This document shows positions 45,826 to 58,906 of a stretch of 64,000 nucleotides of DNA, piece after piece; position 1 is the first letter of the stretch, and every line of letters starts with the position of its first letter. The DNA is taken from positions 337,662,583 through 337,726,582 of the forward strand of contig CM057337.1 in NCBI GenBank assembly GCA_030015575.1, read 5' to 3'. The DNA is from Agapanthus africanus. Lineage: Eukaryota > Streptophyta > Magnoliopsida > Asparagales > Amaryllidaceae. Made by a program: the position numbers and the translations under genes. The notes under the pieces were generated by a model. It searched no databases, was not told where the DNA came from, and was given only the letters and a program-made list of their open reading frames with translations.

Positions 45826-48059
45826 TGCAGGGTTCCTAGGCACTCTAGTGAGGTCTCCCAAGCCATCAACCATGGCAATTTCAAAAATTATGGTGCCTAC
45901 AAACCCTAAAGTACGGATCGTTTGCTAGATGTCTAGGCGAACAAAACTAGTTAACAAAATAACTAATGAGAATACGGAAATACAACCTTTGTAGATCCGG
46001 TCCTCCACCTCCACGGCTCCGCAACGAGGTCGTCTCCGCTGTCCAAATCAAATCCGGGCTCTAGAGTCGGCTTCGTCGGAGAATGGGCAAGCTAGGTCGT
46101 CGATGTCCATGCCGAAGATGATCTACGTCGAAGCATCGCAAGATCAAGCTCTCAACTTCACCAAGTCATGAAACTTGTGAAGTAAACACACTCTACTACT
46201 TGGCAAGAGGTAGAGGATGAAGAAATAGGAAGTGGGTAGACTTTAGTTTTGGATTTCTCACTCTTTTCCAACAATCACCATTGATGGACTTCAAGCTTCT
46301 TCACTTGAAGCAAGGAAGAAGAAGAAGGAAAAGGTTATGATAAGTTAAAAGAAAAATGAAAAGAAAATGAATTCTTATCATAATTTTAACTAGAGTTAAG
46401 TGTAGAGAATGAATCATGGTTAGTGGGAATGGTTAGGGTTAAGGATGAGATAAGAATGGTTGACTTGAACAAAGCTTCATGAAGCTTCAACTAAAGAACA
46501 AAAGAAGCCACCATTCTTTTCTCATTTTCTTTTATTCATTTATCAAAAATAAAAAGGATAATTAAATAGATAAATGAATAACAAATTATAAACCCTAACC
46601 ATTTCATTAACCAAGGTTTAATCTTTACACTTGAACCCTAGCATGACATGTATCATCAAACATGATACAATCAAGTGCACAAAAACATATCGCATATGCA
46701 ATGCGCACGAACCGAGTGAGAAAATCCGTCTAAAGTGAACCGATACTAGTTAATGCAAAGTAATATATCAAATATATAATTATGCATTAAATCATTAAAT
46801 CAACACTTGATTCAATGATCCGGTCATGCGCACATAACTGACTGGTATCTAATATATCGGCTTATCGAATCAACGCTTGAATCGATAACTAGTTTATATC
46901 GCATACAACCATTCGATATATTTATCGCGAGAATAGAATACGGTATCATATACACGCATTATTCTCGGTCCCGCACATATCTCATATGCGCTCCTATTTC
47001 GTTTCGCTTGAGCCAGGAAACCTCTGTGTAGGACTCTAAAGACTCGTCAATACGCCGGCAGCAGGCGATGATCATATCAAACACCCACAAGCCGCAAGCG
47101 GTCTGCTAAACGTAACGGCCACCCGGGTATTGAGCGATCTGAAGATCGACGAGCAAGCCCGCTCACACTCCAGTGAATCCGACCAGTAACACTACCGTAC
47201 AGTCCGGTCTGATCGTCTGATATGTCGCATATCTCGCCTAGGGGTGGTATACGTCAGACCCCAATAGCTCAATAAGTCGTGTCGATATGAGGTCTATAAC
47301 TGTTCGAGAAACTACTGGTAACACTTACCAGTAAATCTCTGCAACCCTGGCCAGGGATTTCCTGTTATAGCCAATCGAACACAGCGCAACATCAACTCCC
47401 TATACCGGGAGAGACGAATCCCCTCCTATCGCTCATTGCCTCCATGTGACTCGGGACTGTACCCAAAAACCACCGTTTTGCACGCCCTCTTGGACGTGGT
47501 AAGATGGAAATCAAAGCACAGTGGGAACCACACAAGACTCTATGACGATCTCGGGTCAACAGACTACTCTGTACCAGTGTCACCAGAGAACTGCCATCTG
47601 ACGTGAGGTATAATACCATCTGGGAGTTCTCGGCGAGTCCGTCCAGTGTACCCAGTCTCTACTGAGCACCCGTATATCTCCTCTGATGTCAAACACCGAT
47701 GGATATGGGATCATCCATCGCCCATCTGTATGGGTCGAGAAGGTACACGCTAGTCTACTCTGGTATATCGATGCCCCGTCTCGATACACCCTCGACTAGG
47801 GACTGTGAAGGATGTACTTATAGACTACCATGTCCCCACTAGTATGATCCGCATCATAGTCCAGGTAGTCAAGTACAGATCCTAAGGGCTTTACCAACAT
47901 GTAACAGAGAGACAATCAGTATACACGTTAAGGTAAAGAGCAACCAGATAGCATACTATCATGTCGAGCAAGAAAGTCCTCCCTATATATGTCCCAGCAT
48001 CCACTACAATATACATCCTATGTATAGTAATGGCCTCTAGGGCATACATATAACTAACA
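45826..48059 (-). mobile_element. C1-type 3' LTR of hybrid element
   Basis: It starts TGTTAG at 48059 and ends CCCTGCA at 45826 (minus strand). It differs from its partner LTR at 54014-56242 by about 7% in the first 270 bp compared, although LTR pairs are identical at insertion. The left flank is GTTGC in the Copia RNase H fragment; the right flank of the element starts GTCAT, so no target duplication frames it. Confidence 0.9.
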
Positions 48060-50827
48060 ATCTCCCACTTGCACTAGGGCCATCTGTAGCAGTGGTTTGA
48101 AGTATCTCATACTCAACCATCCCATAAAAGTCTCTCTCTGGGAACAGGCCTTTGTGAATGGATCCGCTGTGTTGTCCTCTGAGTCTACTCTCCAAACCTC
48201 GATCACCCTGGAGATCAACTATCTCCATGATCAGGCGATGCTGCCTTAGAATATGTCTGGATCACTGATGGGACGGGCGTTCCTTGGCATAAGCCACAAC
48301 TCCATTGTCACACAATGGGAGGAACATAGTTCATCTCATGAACCTATATACACCCAAACAGCCTCTTTGGTAGCATCTTAAGTAGCGATGTATCCAGCCT
48401 TTATCATCTAGTATGTCACGGTATCTAGCTTGGAACTCTTCCAACATACCGTCCCTTTACTGAGGGTAAAGACAATGCCTGCGACTGACATTCAGTCGTC
48501 TTTATCACCCTAGAACCCTTCCAGTGATTCTCCCCAGGATCGTTTGATACCGTCTCACTACATCTAGTGAGTATCCTAACATCCATTTAGATCTATCTCA
48601 TAGATCCAAAATCCAGGATTTAGGAGGTATCACTTTGATCCTATATGGAGAATCATTGTGATAAGCGGAGATTGATCGAGCGTAGCATAGGAAACTCCTT
48701 CCCTATCAAGAGTATGTCATCCACGTACTCTACGAGGATCGTCACCATACTCCCTACTACCATTTTGTTTATACAAGGTTCATCTACCATTTTGATGATG
48801 TCAACTTCTTTGACTAATCCATCAAAACAGATGTTCCAACTCCGCGATGCCTGCTTTATCAGATAAAACATCTTGCACACGTTTCCGCTGCTCCCACTGT
48901 CTACGAAGCCCTCTGGCTGTGTACTTATAGACGCTCTCTTCTAAATCATCATTTAGAAAAGCAGTCAAGACACCCAACCACCAGATATCGCAGTCATGGT
49001 ATGTAGCCGTGGCAAGTAGGATCTGGATGGACTTAAGCATAGTCACTTGAAAAGGTTTCATCATGATCCACGCCTGGTCGATGACGAAAACCTTTAACAA
49101 GTCTAGCTTTGAAAGTCTCAACTTTTCCATCTACACCAAGTAATCTTCTCAAGATATACTTGCTCCTGATGGGGATTTAACCCTTCAGATATTGCAACCA
49201 AAGTCCATACTTTGTTGGCGTATAAGGATTCCATCTCAGATCGCTAAGCATCCAGCCATTCTTACAGAGTCTTACTCTCGATGGCCAGCTCGAAGCTAGT
49301 TGGGTAATCATCTCATGATGCAATCCTCGCTCCCACTGTCATAGAGAAACCAATGTATCTCTCAGGTGGGTGAGAAAACCCTACTAGATCGGCGGAGAGG
49401 CTGAGGTTCGTTGGTATCTACTGAATCCTTTGGTTCTTTCAAATCATCAGCTGCAGTTTGTATAGCTGGAACCTTTCCAGTTGTACATAACTGACCTTGC
49501 CTCGAGCTTGTCCGGATTTTGCTTTTAGACATAGGCCGGACAACCCCAAATCTTAACTAGCTTAAGACATGGGCTCTTCCCTTTCCATATCATATATGAA
49601 GTGGTAGGCAACTGATTTGATTCGAATCCTATTCAATAGGTATGCAACTTCATAAGTGCATAACTCCCAAAAAGGAAATAGGTGATTCAGTAATACTCAT
49701 CATAGAGCACACCATATCATATAGGGTGTGATTGCTCCGCCCCGATATACCATCGTGCTATGGTGTATACGGAGGAGTAATGCTGAGAGAGAATCTCATT
49801 CTCCTTTAGAATAATCCAGGATTTCCGTGCTCAAGTATTCTCCTCCTTGATCACATCAAAGGACATAATACTTATACCCATATTTTAGTTCTCTACTTCT
49901 AACTTATATTCTGTGAATATCTCAAAAGGTTCGGACTTGTGTTTCAACAAGAACATATGTCTGAATCTAAAGAGATCATCAGAGAACGTAATGAAGTATA
50001 AAGAACCAGTCCTGGCATGTGTAGACAGGGGACCTTACATACATCAACATGTATCATCCCAAGAGCTCACTAACTCTTTCTCTGTTTCCAGTAAACGGAG
50101 CTGTGGTCATCTTATCTTTGTGACATGACTGGCGAGTTTCACAAGATGTAAATTCAAACTGATTTAAATATGCATCTAAATGTAACTCTAGCTAGTCGGG
50201 TCGCATTGATCTGACCTAGTCTACAATACCTCAAGAAGAATTCGTTCATTTCTGAACTCTTCCTCTTGTGTGTGTTCCGTATACTAAGAACTGTAGTTTG
50301 ATTTAGAACATCAATGCTTTTAGATAACGTGCCTGATCCGATCAACTTTTGATATAGGAAATGTTCAAAACATTATCCAACAATACAAAATTTTATCGTT
50401 TCTTTACTAATAAAGAGACTGATATGATTTTGTATATCAGGTTCGGTATCTAATAACATTCGTTCAGAATCAATGTATTGGTAATACAGGGTGACAGTGA
50501 CCAACAGACTTGGCTGCAACACTTGCCCCGTTTTCTGTCTCATGAAACTTATCACCCGTTCTCAGTTCTCTACCTATCTGTAGCCCTATGTAACAGATTA
50601 CATATCTGGGATACTGATCTGGTATCACATACCCAGGACGCAAAGGATACTGAGAAACAGTTCTGTATAATGAACACACCCGAAGATGATGCATCAGCAT
50701 GCACTCTCTTCGTTTGGGCGGCACGGGAAATCTGGTATTCCCCAATTTCCTGCTCTGTCTTATAACATTTATAAGTTGGAGCGGGACCAACGTTCCCCAG
50801 CTCAGTATAACAAGCGGGTTCGGTCAA
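48060..50827 (-). pseudogene. Pol remnants of hybrid C1 element
   Basis: PPT at 48060-48069; RNase H C-terminus at about 48160-48228; RT at 48653-49270 with EYVDDILLIGKEFPML kept; integrase pieces at about 49550-50250; protease at 50570-50827 with SWVCDTRSVSQICN in place of the active-site DTGSGSHIC. It carries 5-7% amino-acid differences from the plus-strand C1 copy in aligned pieces (for example 5 of 63 at the C-terminus), unlike the near-identical 5' half. Confidence 0.85.
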
Positions 50828-53800
50828 TATTCCGTATTATTATCTTGATTAAGGCGTGATATGGTCGCTACCTGGAGAGAGAGAAGAAAACACTCAGCGT
50901 GCGCTCTGTCAAGAATAGATTGGTTATTATTTTATCTAATCAGGATGACTCCCACTGCTTTTTATCAAATCTTCCTTCAAACCCAAAAAGGAAAGACTAG
51001 CCGGGATTAATTACACACTACAAGTTCGCCAATCTTTCAGCCAGGCCAGTGTCGGTACTTTGAGGGAGGTCCCCCGTGCTTTCGCACGAACCTAATTAAT
51101 GTAAACCTCGTTTTCCCAGAGGCGTAACCCCGTTGACACCTTTCTAGACACCTACTTGATCGGCTAATTGTAATGTATAAAACTCTCCCAGGAGTAACAC
51201 TTACTCGCAGCGGGTATCGGGATCCAACTATCTCATAGAAGGTATGCAATCTCATTGCAAATTTCAACACTTGAAATTCCCGATAATATTTTGCCCCTAG
51301 CAGCTATATGACCTTAACATAGTCAACAAATCATAAGTGCTAGTCAAGTTCAACCCGTCATTTCCCGATTGAATTAAACCCACCCGCACGACCCTTAACA
51401 TAGTCAACAAAGTCGCACGACTACCCTAATCCAATCGCATCATATGCTAATACAGATAACCAATAGTTAGCTACCGCACACTACGCCTTAACATAGTCAA
51501 CAAACGTAGCACGAATACTAACTAGTACTTATCTGAAATGACGGAGGGCTACGACAGGTTTTTCTGAAAACCTATTGCGTAATGAACTTGATATCGTTGT
51601 AGGATCGAATGAATTTTGAAATGGAGTGCTTTTGAGGCTTTTCTAGTTTTGCTAAAGGAGTCACTCCCAGTGAAGGGATCGTCGGTCCTTTCCTCATCGA
51701 ATGAGGTGCGGGATATATCATATATATCACTGTGCAAAGCAGAACTCTTAAAAGTAATCAAAAAACAAACCGAGTGTGTAGCATCTGCCAGTTATTGCTA
51801 AAGGAGTCACTCCCGGTGAAGGGATCTCGGTCCTTTCCTCGTCGAATGAGGTGCAGGATATATCACATATACCGCTGTGCAAAGCAAGAACTGTAGCTAC
51901 CTGTTTTATTTTGAAATTCGATTCTACAACATCTTAGGTTTCTTTTATTTTCATTAATCGCATTAATGAAGTCCCATCATTTAAATACCTAAACATCACA
52001 GATAGATATGACGTACACTTATGCCATCCGCATTCGCCTCGATGTCCCCTCGTGCATCGTTAGGTTAGGTAACTAACGACAGAGCAGGGCAGGGCTAGCG
52101 CGGGTGTAAAACATAAGTAACGTCTATATAATATATCATATATACTATATACTATATCCATCACAGAAACATCACATGATCTCATCACAGATATCGCAGC
52201 AGAAGAATCATATGAAATATTGGATATACTAGGACGTCCGTGTTTTCAATACGAGCCAGTATAAAACACGGATTCCACGGTCGTGATGAATAGCCAAACC
52301 CACACCCCTAGACCCCTACGAGAGCGGCAAGCAACCCTACCAATTCTGGAGTTAGGAGGCCCGGACTCGACTCCTCGAGTTGGTCTCCCACTGGACTCCA
52401 GAACCCGGTTACTTGTGCCCTCCTCCTTGGGTCTATCCTAGTGCGGAAAAGTAAATAATATACAACAGGTGACAACTCCCGCAACCTGGAAGCGCCCCAA
52501 TAAAAGAATATTACATACAAGTTTTTTACATGAATGAAAATGAAAAACACTCATCTCACATAAAAACCCCCGGCTATTCAAACACGACGATCCAATATAA
52601 CATATCCAGCAACACATAACATCAGATGTCATCAACGTAAGTAAATATGCATACCCCAATTGTCGTTGACATATAGCAACGAAACCGGCGATATCACATA
52701 TTACACTTACGGTCACAGAAAAGAAAGTGTAAAACTACAACAGTTGGAATCCGCAACCTCCTCAGACATCGCATGCCTGACCAAATGAATTTCTTAGACA
52801 TCGCATGCCTAACAATTATAAACCCCGCATTTTAGTCTCAAAATCGAAAACACTTTTCAATATTAAGTCGGGCAATTCAACAAGATTCCCGACATCCTGA
52901 TCGAATACTCGTTGCAAACTTCAGTAGACGGCTGCACCCCCGATACCGTCGACGAAGTGCACCAAGGAGGAACACCGCTACCGCGAGCACCCGAACGGAT
53001 GCTTTCGGCGACGGGGTTCTCCTACAGTCACTTGGTCGGGGCTATGGAGTGAAGCTGTTTATTAAGTTTATCCGGCGAGTATCCGCGTACACTACGTGAT
53101 TGCGACGGACTTTTGATCACATCAAAATTCCGTGGCAACCGATCAAGTGAGACTAAACTGCTATGTTTATAACATTCATTTAGTTATCATATAACTCATT
53201 GTGAATTCCAATTATTGTATCCCATTCCAGATAAACAGAAAATGTTAAACTTTCCGATCGAACAATCGAACACCCAAGTTTTCCCGAAACAGATCAACAC
53301 ATGAAACAAGTCTAACAACATTCCGTTCGTGCCTCAGTACCAACGATCCAGCCGTAGAAGGGTCAAGCCAACGCCTCACATGTGGCACGCCGTACTGCCC
53401 CAAACCCGAAGGTTCAAAGGGCAGTTTAAGACGGTCACATAATCGAGTTAAGGTTTGTGTCTTCTAGAGGGACCATCGAGTTACTTGCACTACTTAGAAC
53501 GTCGTTAAACTACGGAAAAATCCAACACTTGGAAATTTCCCGACAGGGGAAAAGTTGGGTATTTATATCCGGTCGAACTTTTTAACATATTCTAAAATTT
53601 ATCCGGAAAGCCACACAGACAAAATTTGATACCCCGATCGAAATACCGAAGCCCCAAATCAACTCAGAAAAATTCAACTCTTGAAAATATATTAAAAATA
53701 TCCAGGAATACCAGAAATGTTAAATAGGAGTTACTGTGCTGTTAAGACCTCACAACACGACAAAACCGCCGCGCTTGCGCGGCACAAGCCAGGCTCGTGC

Positions 53801-54000
53801 CGCGGAAGCGCGGCGCTTTAAGGGAATTAGGGCTTACGTCTTCACAGTAACTCTTAGATATTCCTGCATGTTTCTCTGAATATTTTTAATACTGAAAATT
53901 CCCTGTTTTTAAAAAATGTACAGAGAGCAACTTTGAATCGGGGTTTCGGGTTCGTTCGGACTTCAATTTCCGTCTGGACTTCGCCTAAGGCTCTAGCTAG
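50828..54000 (-). other. Structured leader of hybrid C1 element
   Basis: Nearly identical to 18829-22001. The three motif hairpins are at 51297-51343, 51384-51420 and 51477-51513; the compound hairpin is at 52344-52403 with one A to C mismatch; the GC hairpin is at 53728-53853. The first runs of differences from the plus copy appear between 50.83 and 50.99 kb. Confidence 0.8.
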
Positions 54001-54012
54001 GCTCTGATACCA
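54001..54012 (-). promoter_or_regulatory. PBS of hybrid C1 element
   Basis: TGGTATCAGAGC on the minus strand, one base inside the LTR end. Confidence 0.95.
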
Positions 54013-54013
54013 C

Positions 54014-56242
54014 TGCAGGGTTCCTAGGCACTCTAGTGAGGTCACCCAAGCCATCAACCATGGCAATTTCAAAAATTATGGTGCCTACAAACCCTAAAGT
54101 ACGGATCGTTTGCTAGATGTCTAGGCGAACAAGAACTAGTTAACAGTTAACTATATAAAATACGGAAATACAACCTTTGTAGATCCGGTGCTCCACCTCC
54201 ATAGCTCCGCAACGAGGTCCTCTCCGCTGTCCAAATCGAATCTGGGCTCTAGGATCGGCTTCGTCGGAGAATGGGCAAGCTAGGTCGTCGATGTCCATGC
54301 CGAAGATGATCTACGTCGAGGCATCGATGAATCAAGCTCCACCTTCACCAAACCCTAAAATCTTGTGAAGGAAACACACTCTACTACTTGGCAAGAGGTA
54401 GAGGATGAAGAAATAGGAATTGGGTTAACTTTAGAATTGGATTTCTCACTCATATCCAACAATCACCATTGATGGACTTTGCTTTTCTTCACTTGAAGAA
54501 TGAAGAAGAAGAAGAAAGATATTATGATAAGTTAATAGAAAAAGAAAAGAAAATGAATTCTTATCATAATTCTAACTAGAGTTAAGTGTAGAGAATGAAT
54601 CATGGTTAGTGGGAATGGTTAGGGTTAAGGATGAGATAAGGATGGTTGACTTGAACAAAGCTTCATGAAGCTTCAACTAAAGTCCAAATCTAGCAACCAT
54701 TCTTTTCTCTTTTCTTTTTATTTTCCAAAGTGAATAAACAAATAAATAAATGAATAAATAAGTAATGGAAAATAAAACCCTAACCATTCTTTTAACCATG
54801 GTTTATTCTTTGCACTTTAACCAAGTAAACTTGTATCATCAAACATGATACAATCAAGTGCACAAAATCATATCGCATATGTAATGTGCACACCCGAGCG
54901 AGAAAATCCATCTTAAGTAAACCGATACTAGTTGATACAAAGCAATATATCAAATATATAAATATGCATTAAATCATTAAATCAACACTTGATTCAATGA
55001 TCCGGTCATGCGCACATAACCGACTGGTATCTAATATATCGGCTTATCGAATCAACGCTTGAATCGATAACTAGGTTATATCGCATACAACCATTCGATA
55101 TATTTATCGCGAGAATAGAATACGGTATCACATACACGCATTATTCTCGGTCCCGCACATATCTCATATGCGCTCCTATTTCGTTTCGCTTGAACCAGGA
55201 AACCTCTGTGTAGGACTCTAAAGACTCGTCAATACGCCGGCAGCGGATGATGATCATATCAAACATCCACAAGCCGCAAGCGGTCTGCTAAACGTAACGG
55301 CCACCCGGGTATTGAGCGATCTGAAGATCGACGAGCAAGCCCGCTCACACTCCAGTGAATCCGACCAGTAACACTACCGTACAGTCCGGTCTGATCGTCT
55401 GATATGTCGCATATCTCGCCTAGGGGTGGTAAACGTCAGACCCCAATAGCTCAATAAGTCGTGTCGATATGAGGTCTATAACTGTTCGAGAAACTACTGG
55501 TAACACTTACCAGTAAATCTCAGCAACCCTGGCCAGGGATTTCCTGTTATAGCCAATCGAACACAGCGCAACATCAACCCCCATATACCGGGAGAGACGA
55601 ATCCCCTCCTATCGCTCATTGCCTCCATGTGACTCGGGACTGTACCCAAAAACCACCGTTTTGCACGCCCTCTTGGACGTGGTAAGATGGAAATCAAAGT
55701 ACAGTGGGAACCACACAAGACTCTATGACGATCTCGGGTCAACAGACTACTCTGTACCAGTGTCACCAGAGAACTGCCATCTGACGTGAGGTATAATACC
55801 ATCTGGGAGTTCTCGGCGAGTCCGCCCAGTGTACCCAGTCTCTACTGAGCACCCGTATATCATCTCTGATGTCAAACACCGATGGATATGGGATCATCCA
55901 TCGCCCATCTGTATGGGTCGAGAAGGTATACGCTAGTCTACTCTGGTATATCGATGCCCCGTCTCGATACACCCTCGACTAGGGACTGTGAAGGATGTAC
56001 TTATAGACTACCATGTCCCCACTAGTATGATCCGCATCATAGTCCAGGTAGTCAAGTACATATCCTAAGGGCTTTACCAACATGTAACAGAGAGACAATC
56101 AGTATACACGTTAAGGTAAAGAGCAACCAGATAGCATACTATCATGTCGAGCAAGAAAGTCCTCCCTATATATGTCCCAGCATCCACTACAATATACATC
56201 CTATGTATAGTAATGGCCTCTAGGGCATACATATAACTAACA
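54014..56242 (-). mobile_element. C1 5' LTR of hybrid element (2,229 bp)
   Basis: Almost identical to the plus-strand C1 5' LTR (16587-18815), including length and its left flank. Confidence 0.95.
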
Positions 56243-56589
56243 GTCATGTCGATATGTGGTCTATAACAGTTCGTGATACTATTGATAACACTTACCAGTA
56301 AATCTCAGCAACCCTGGCCAGGGATTTCCGGTTATAGCCAATCGAACACAGCGCAACATCAACTCCCTACACCGGAAGAGACGAATCCCCTCCTATCGCT
56401 CATTGCCTCCATGTGAATCGGGACTGTACCCAAAAACCACCATTTTGCACGCCCTCTTGGACGTGGTAAGGTGGAAATCAAAGCACAGTGGGAATCACAC
56501 AAGACTCTATGACGATCTCGGGTCTACAGACTAACCTGTACCAGTGTCACCAGAGAACTGCCATCTGACGTAAGGTATAATACCATCTG
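56243..56589 (-). mobile_element. Outer Copia LTR fragment, inverted copy
   Basis: Reverse complement of 16240-16586, including the join to the GA LTR end. Confidence 0.95.
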
Positions 56590-58906
56590 TGTCACGACCC
56601 GAAATTGGCACGTGACGGCCCTAATACTACGCAACGTCTACAGGCGTAACGCAGTAAAAGAAAGCCAAAACCCAGAAATCTAAACCAGTAAAAGACAAGA
56701 AAAGATAAGAATTATTGTTTAAAAGTCTTTGAAATCACAACCCAAATTCTTTTAAAGTCTAACTTTATTTCCTTAAAATTTTGGCAGCACCTCCTTTATA
56801 AAAACCAACCCCAAAAGTGGGTACAACATAAATAAAAAGTAAAGCATCCCCAATGGGAGCAAATCCATGCCCAAAGGCGGAAAACAATCACCACCACAAA
56901 TATACGACGCCGTAGCGAAGAAATAGAAGACGATAGAAAGGAAACTGTATAAAAGACAACAAATCCAACATAATATACAACATCGTCCTCACCAAGTCTC
57001 TAAGTCAATATGAAAATACTAGATGGAGAGTACATGGATACAACGAATAAACAATACAACGAATAACCACAAAACCCACCTAAGCAAACTGCACACTGTG
57101 AGCTGATGCGGTATCCGTAGCAAAAGATGATGAGATGTGTGATAATAGCCTGCCTCTGACTATCCTGAGGAACACCTGCAAATACTGTGGCACAATGGGG
57201 GTGAGTTGCCAACTCGTGAATAGTAAATAACATATGCAGGTAATCGCAAGTATGCACGTAAAGCGTGAATCTAAGATATGCAATTAACAGTAATAACATG
57301 TCATATGAATGCAGAATAATGGAAAGTACTCTAGCAGGTACAACCAATATATATAAAGCAATAATGATATGACAACCGTATGCCATAATCATGCGATAGG
57401 GATATGAGAATGTAAATGTGCAACAATCATGAAAGGTACACTAACAGGTACTACTAGTACATGAAGCAGTGCACAAACAGATAAGGTGAGGTACGGGGTG
57501 AAGTATGTCATTTCCACGGAATCCTGACATCGTGGTAGGATCACAATCCAGCAAGAAAATTTAAATACCAATTCCTCAAATCAGCCCCCAAATTGGCTCT
57601 CATATTATCTAAGTATCACCTCTCCTCAATTACACAATATCAAGTATATCTCATATATCCCGAATGTACAACCTAAAGTATATCTCGCATATATCGAATG
57701 TACAATCATCAAGTATATCTCGTATATATCGAATGTACAAAATCAAGTGGATCTCACATATCTCGTATGTACAATATCAAGTATATCTCACATATCTCGA
57801 ACGTACAACAGCTAGTAGATCTCATACATCTCGAATGTACAATATCAAGTAGATCTCACATATCTATCTAGTATCCAATCTCAAATGAATCTCTTATATC
57901 CCGAATCAAATCTCCAGCAAAATTCTAACATCCTAAATATAATGACATAAATAAATATGATGAGGTCAATACATATATATTAGCGTCCCATTCCACTAAT
58001 ATTGGTGTAAGGGTATATATAACAGCGGATAAATCCCCTGTTATATATACAAGGAGTAATTAGAAATAACATGAAACCAATGTGCCAAGCATCGACACAG
58101 AATACTGATCTATCATATGCCGTCTCCCAGACTAACATCCTGATAGGTACGTATCATACGCTATCCTGAAAGCTCGAGTGCCTAGCTCTTACCCTCGCCT
58201 CTCGATGTATCTATACGTACATGACTCCCAACGGTATCCCCACGATCCCCGCCGAGTCATTGGTACTGTCACCGGTAGGTACTTGCCCGTCTCCAGGCTC
58301 AATCGGCAAAGTCTATCGATCTTCTTGCCGAGGGGAACCATACCGGGCCGCACCATGTACCCTCATACAGCATTCACACCTCGTATGGAGTATATAATCA
58401 GAACCGATAAATCTCATGGTGGTTGCGCAAATATCATATCAAGGAAACCGGGTTTTTCAATTAATGCATAATTTCATGAACTCTCGCGGTTCCCAAATCC
58501 AGAAAACATCATGTAAAATCCAAATAAGAATGCGCAAATCCAGGAATAAATATGTGCGATATATCTGAAATGCGAGCATATAAAGGAAAATATGTAGCTG
58601 AAACCAGATGTATGCGAATTCAATATGGTACAGCTAAGTATAGGTGTCTACCTATAAGCAAATGATGTAGTATGCCCCCTGGGTATAGTAAAATATGTAG
58701 GGTACCCCCCGGGTATAAGTAACATATATGCAAAGTACACCTGTAGTTATATCGTAAAGTGTGTATGCACCTATCACTAATGGTACGATACACTATAGGT
58801 ATACAGATAACTAGCATGTAAGTATACAGGTATGCTATAAGTCAATACGTAAAGAAATATGAATCAAAGTCTCAATGTCCCTAACCAAGCAATATTATAT
58901 TTATAA
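56590..58906 (-). mobile_element. GA LTR 3' part, inverted copy
   Basis: Reverse complement of 13924-16239 with only scattered substitutions (for example one in GAATGCTGT near 58375). It carries the tandem repeats (57640-57870) and the palindrome (58013-58050). It ends abruptly at 58906 in mid-LTR. Confidence 0.95.

Larger units (their letters stand above)
40701..58906. repeat. 18.2-kb tandem duplication, first copy
   Basis: The unit starts at GTGTCGGTAC (40701) and runs through the C2 5' half, the RNase H fragment, the hybrid C1 element and the inverted GA LTR piece to 58906. At 58907 the sequence starts again with GTGTCGGTAC. Confidence 0.9.
45826..58906 (-). repeat. Right arm of 13-kb inverted repeat
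   Basis: Reverse complement of 13924-26994. The part 50.97-58.9 kb is nearly identical to its partner, while 45.83-50.95 kb shows frequent differences. The arm ends at 58906 inside the GA LTR. Confidence 0.95.
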
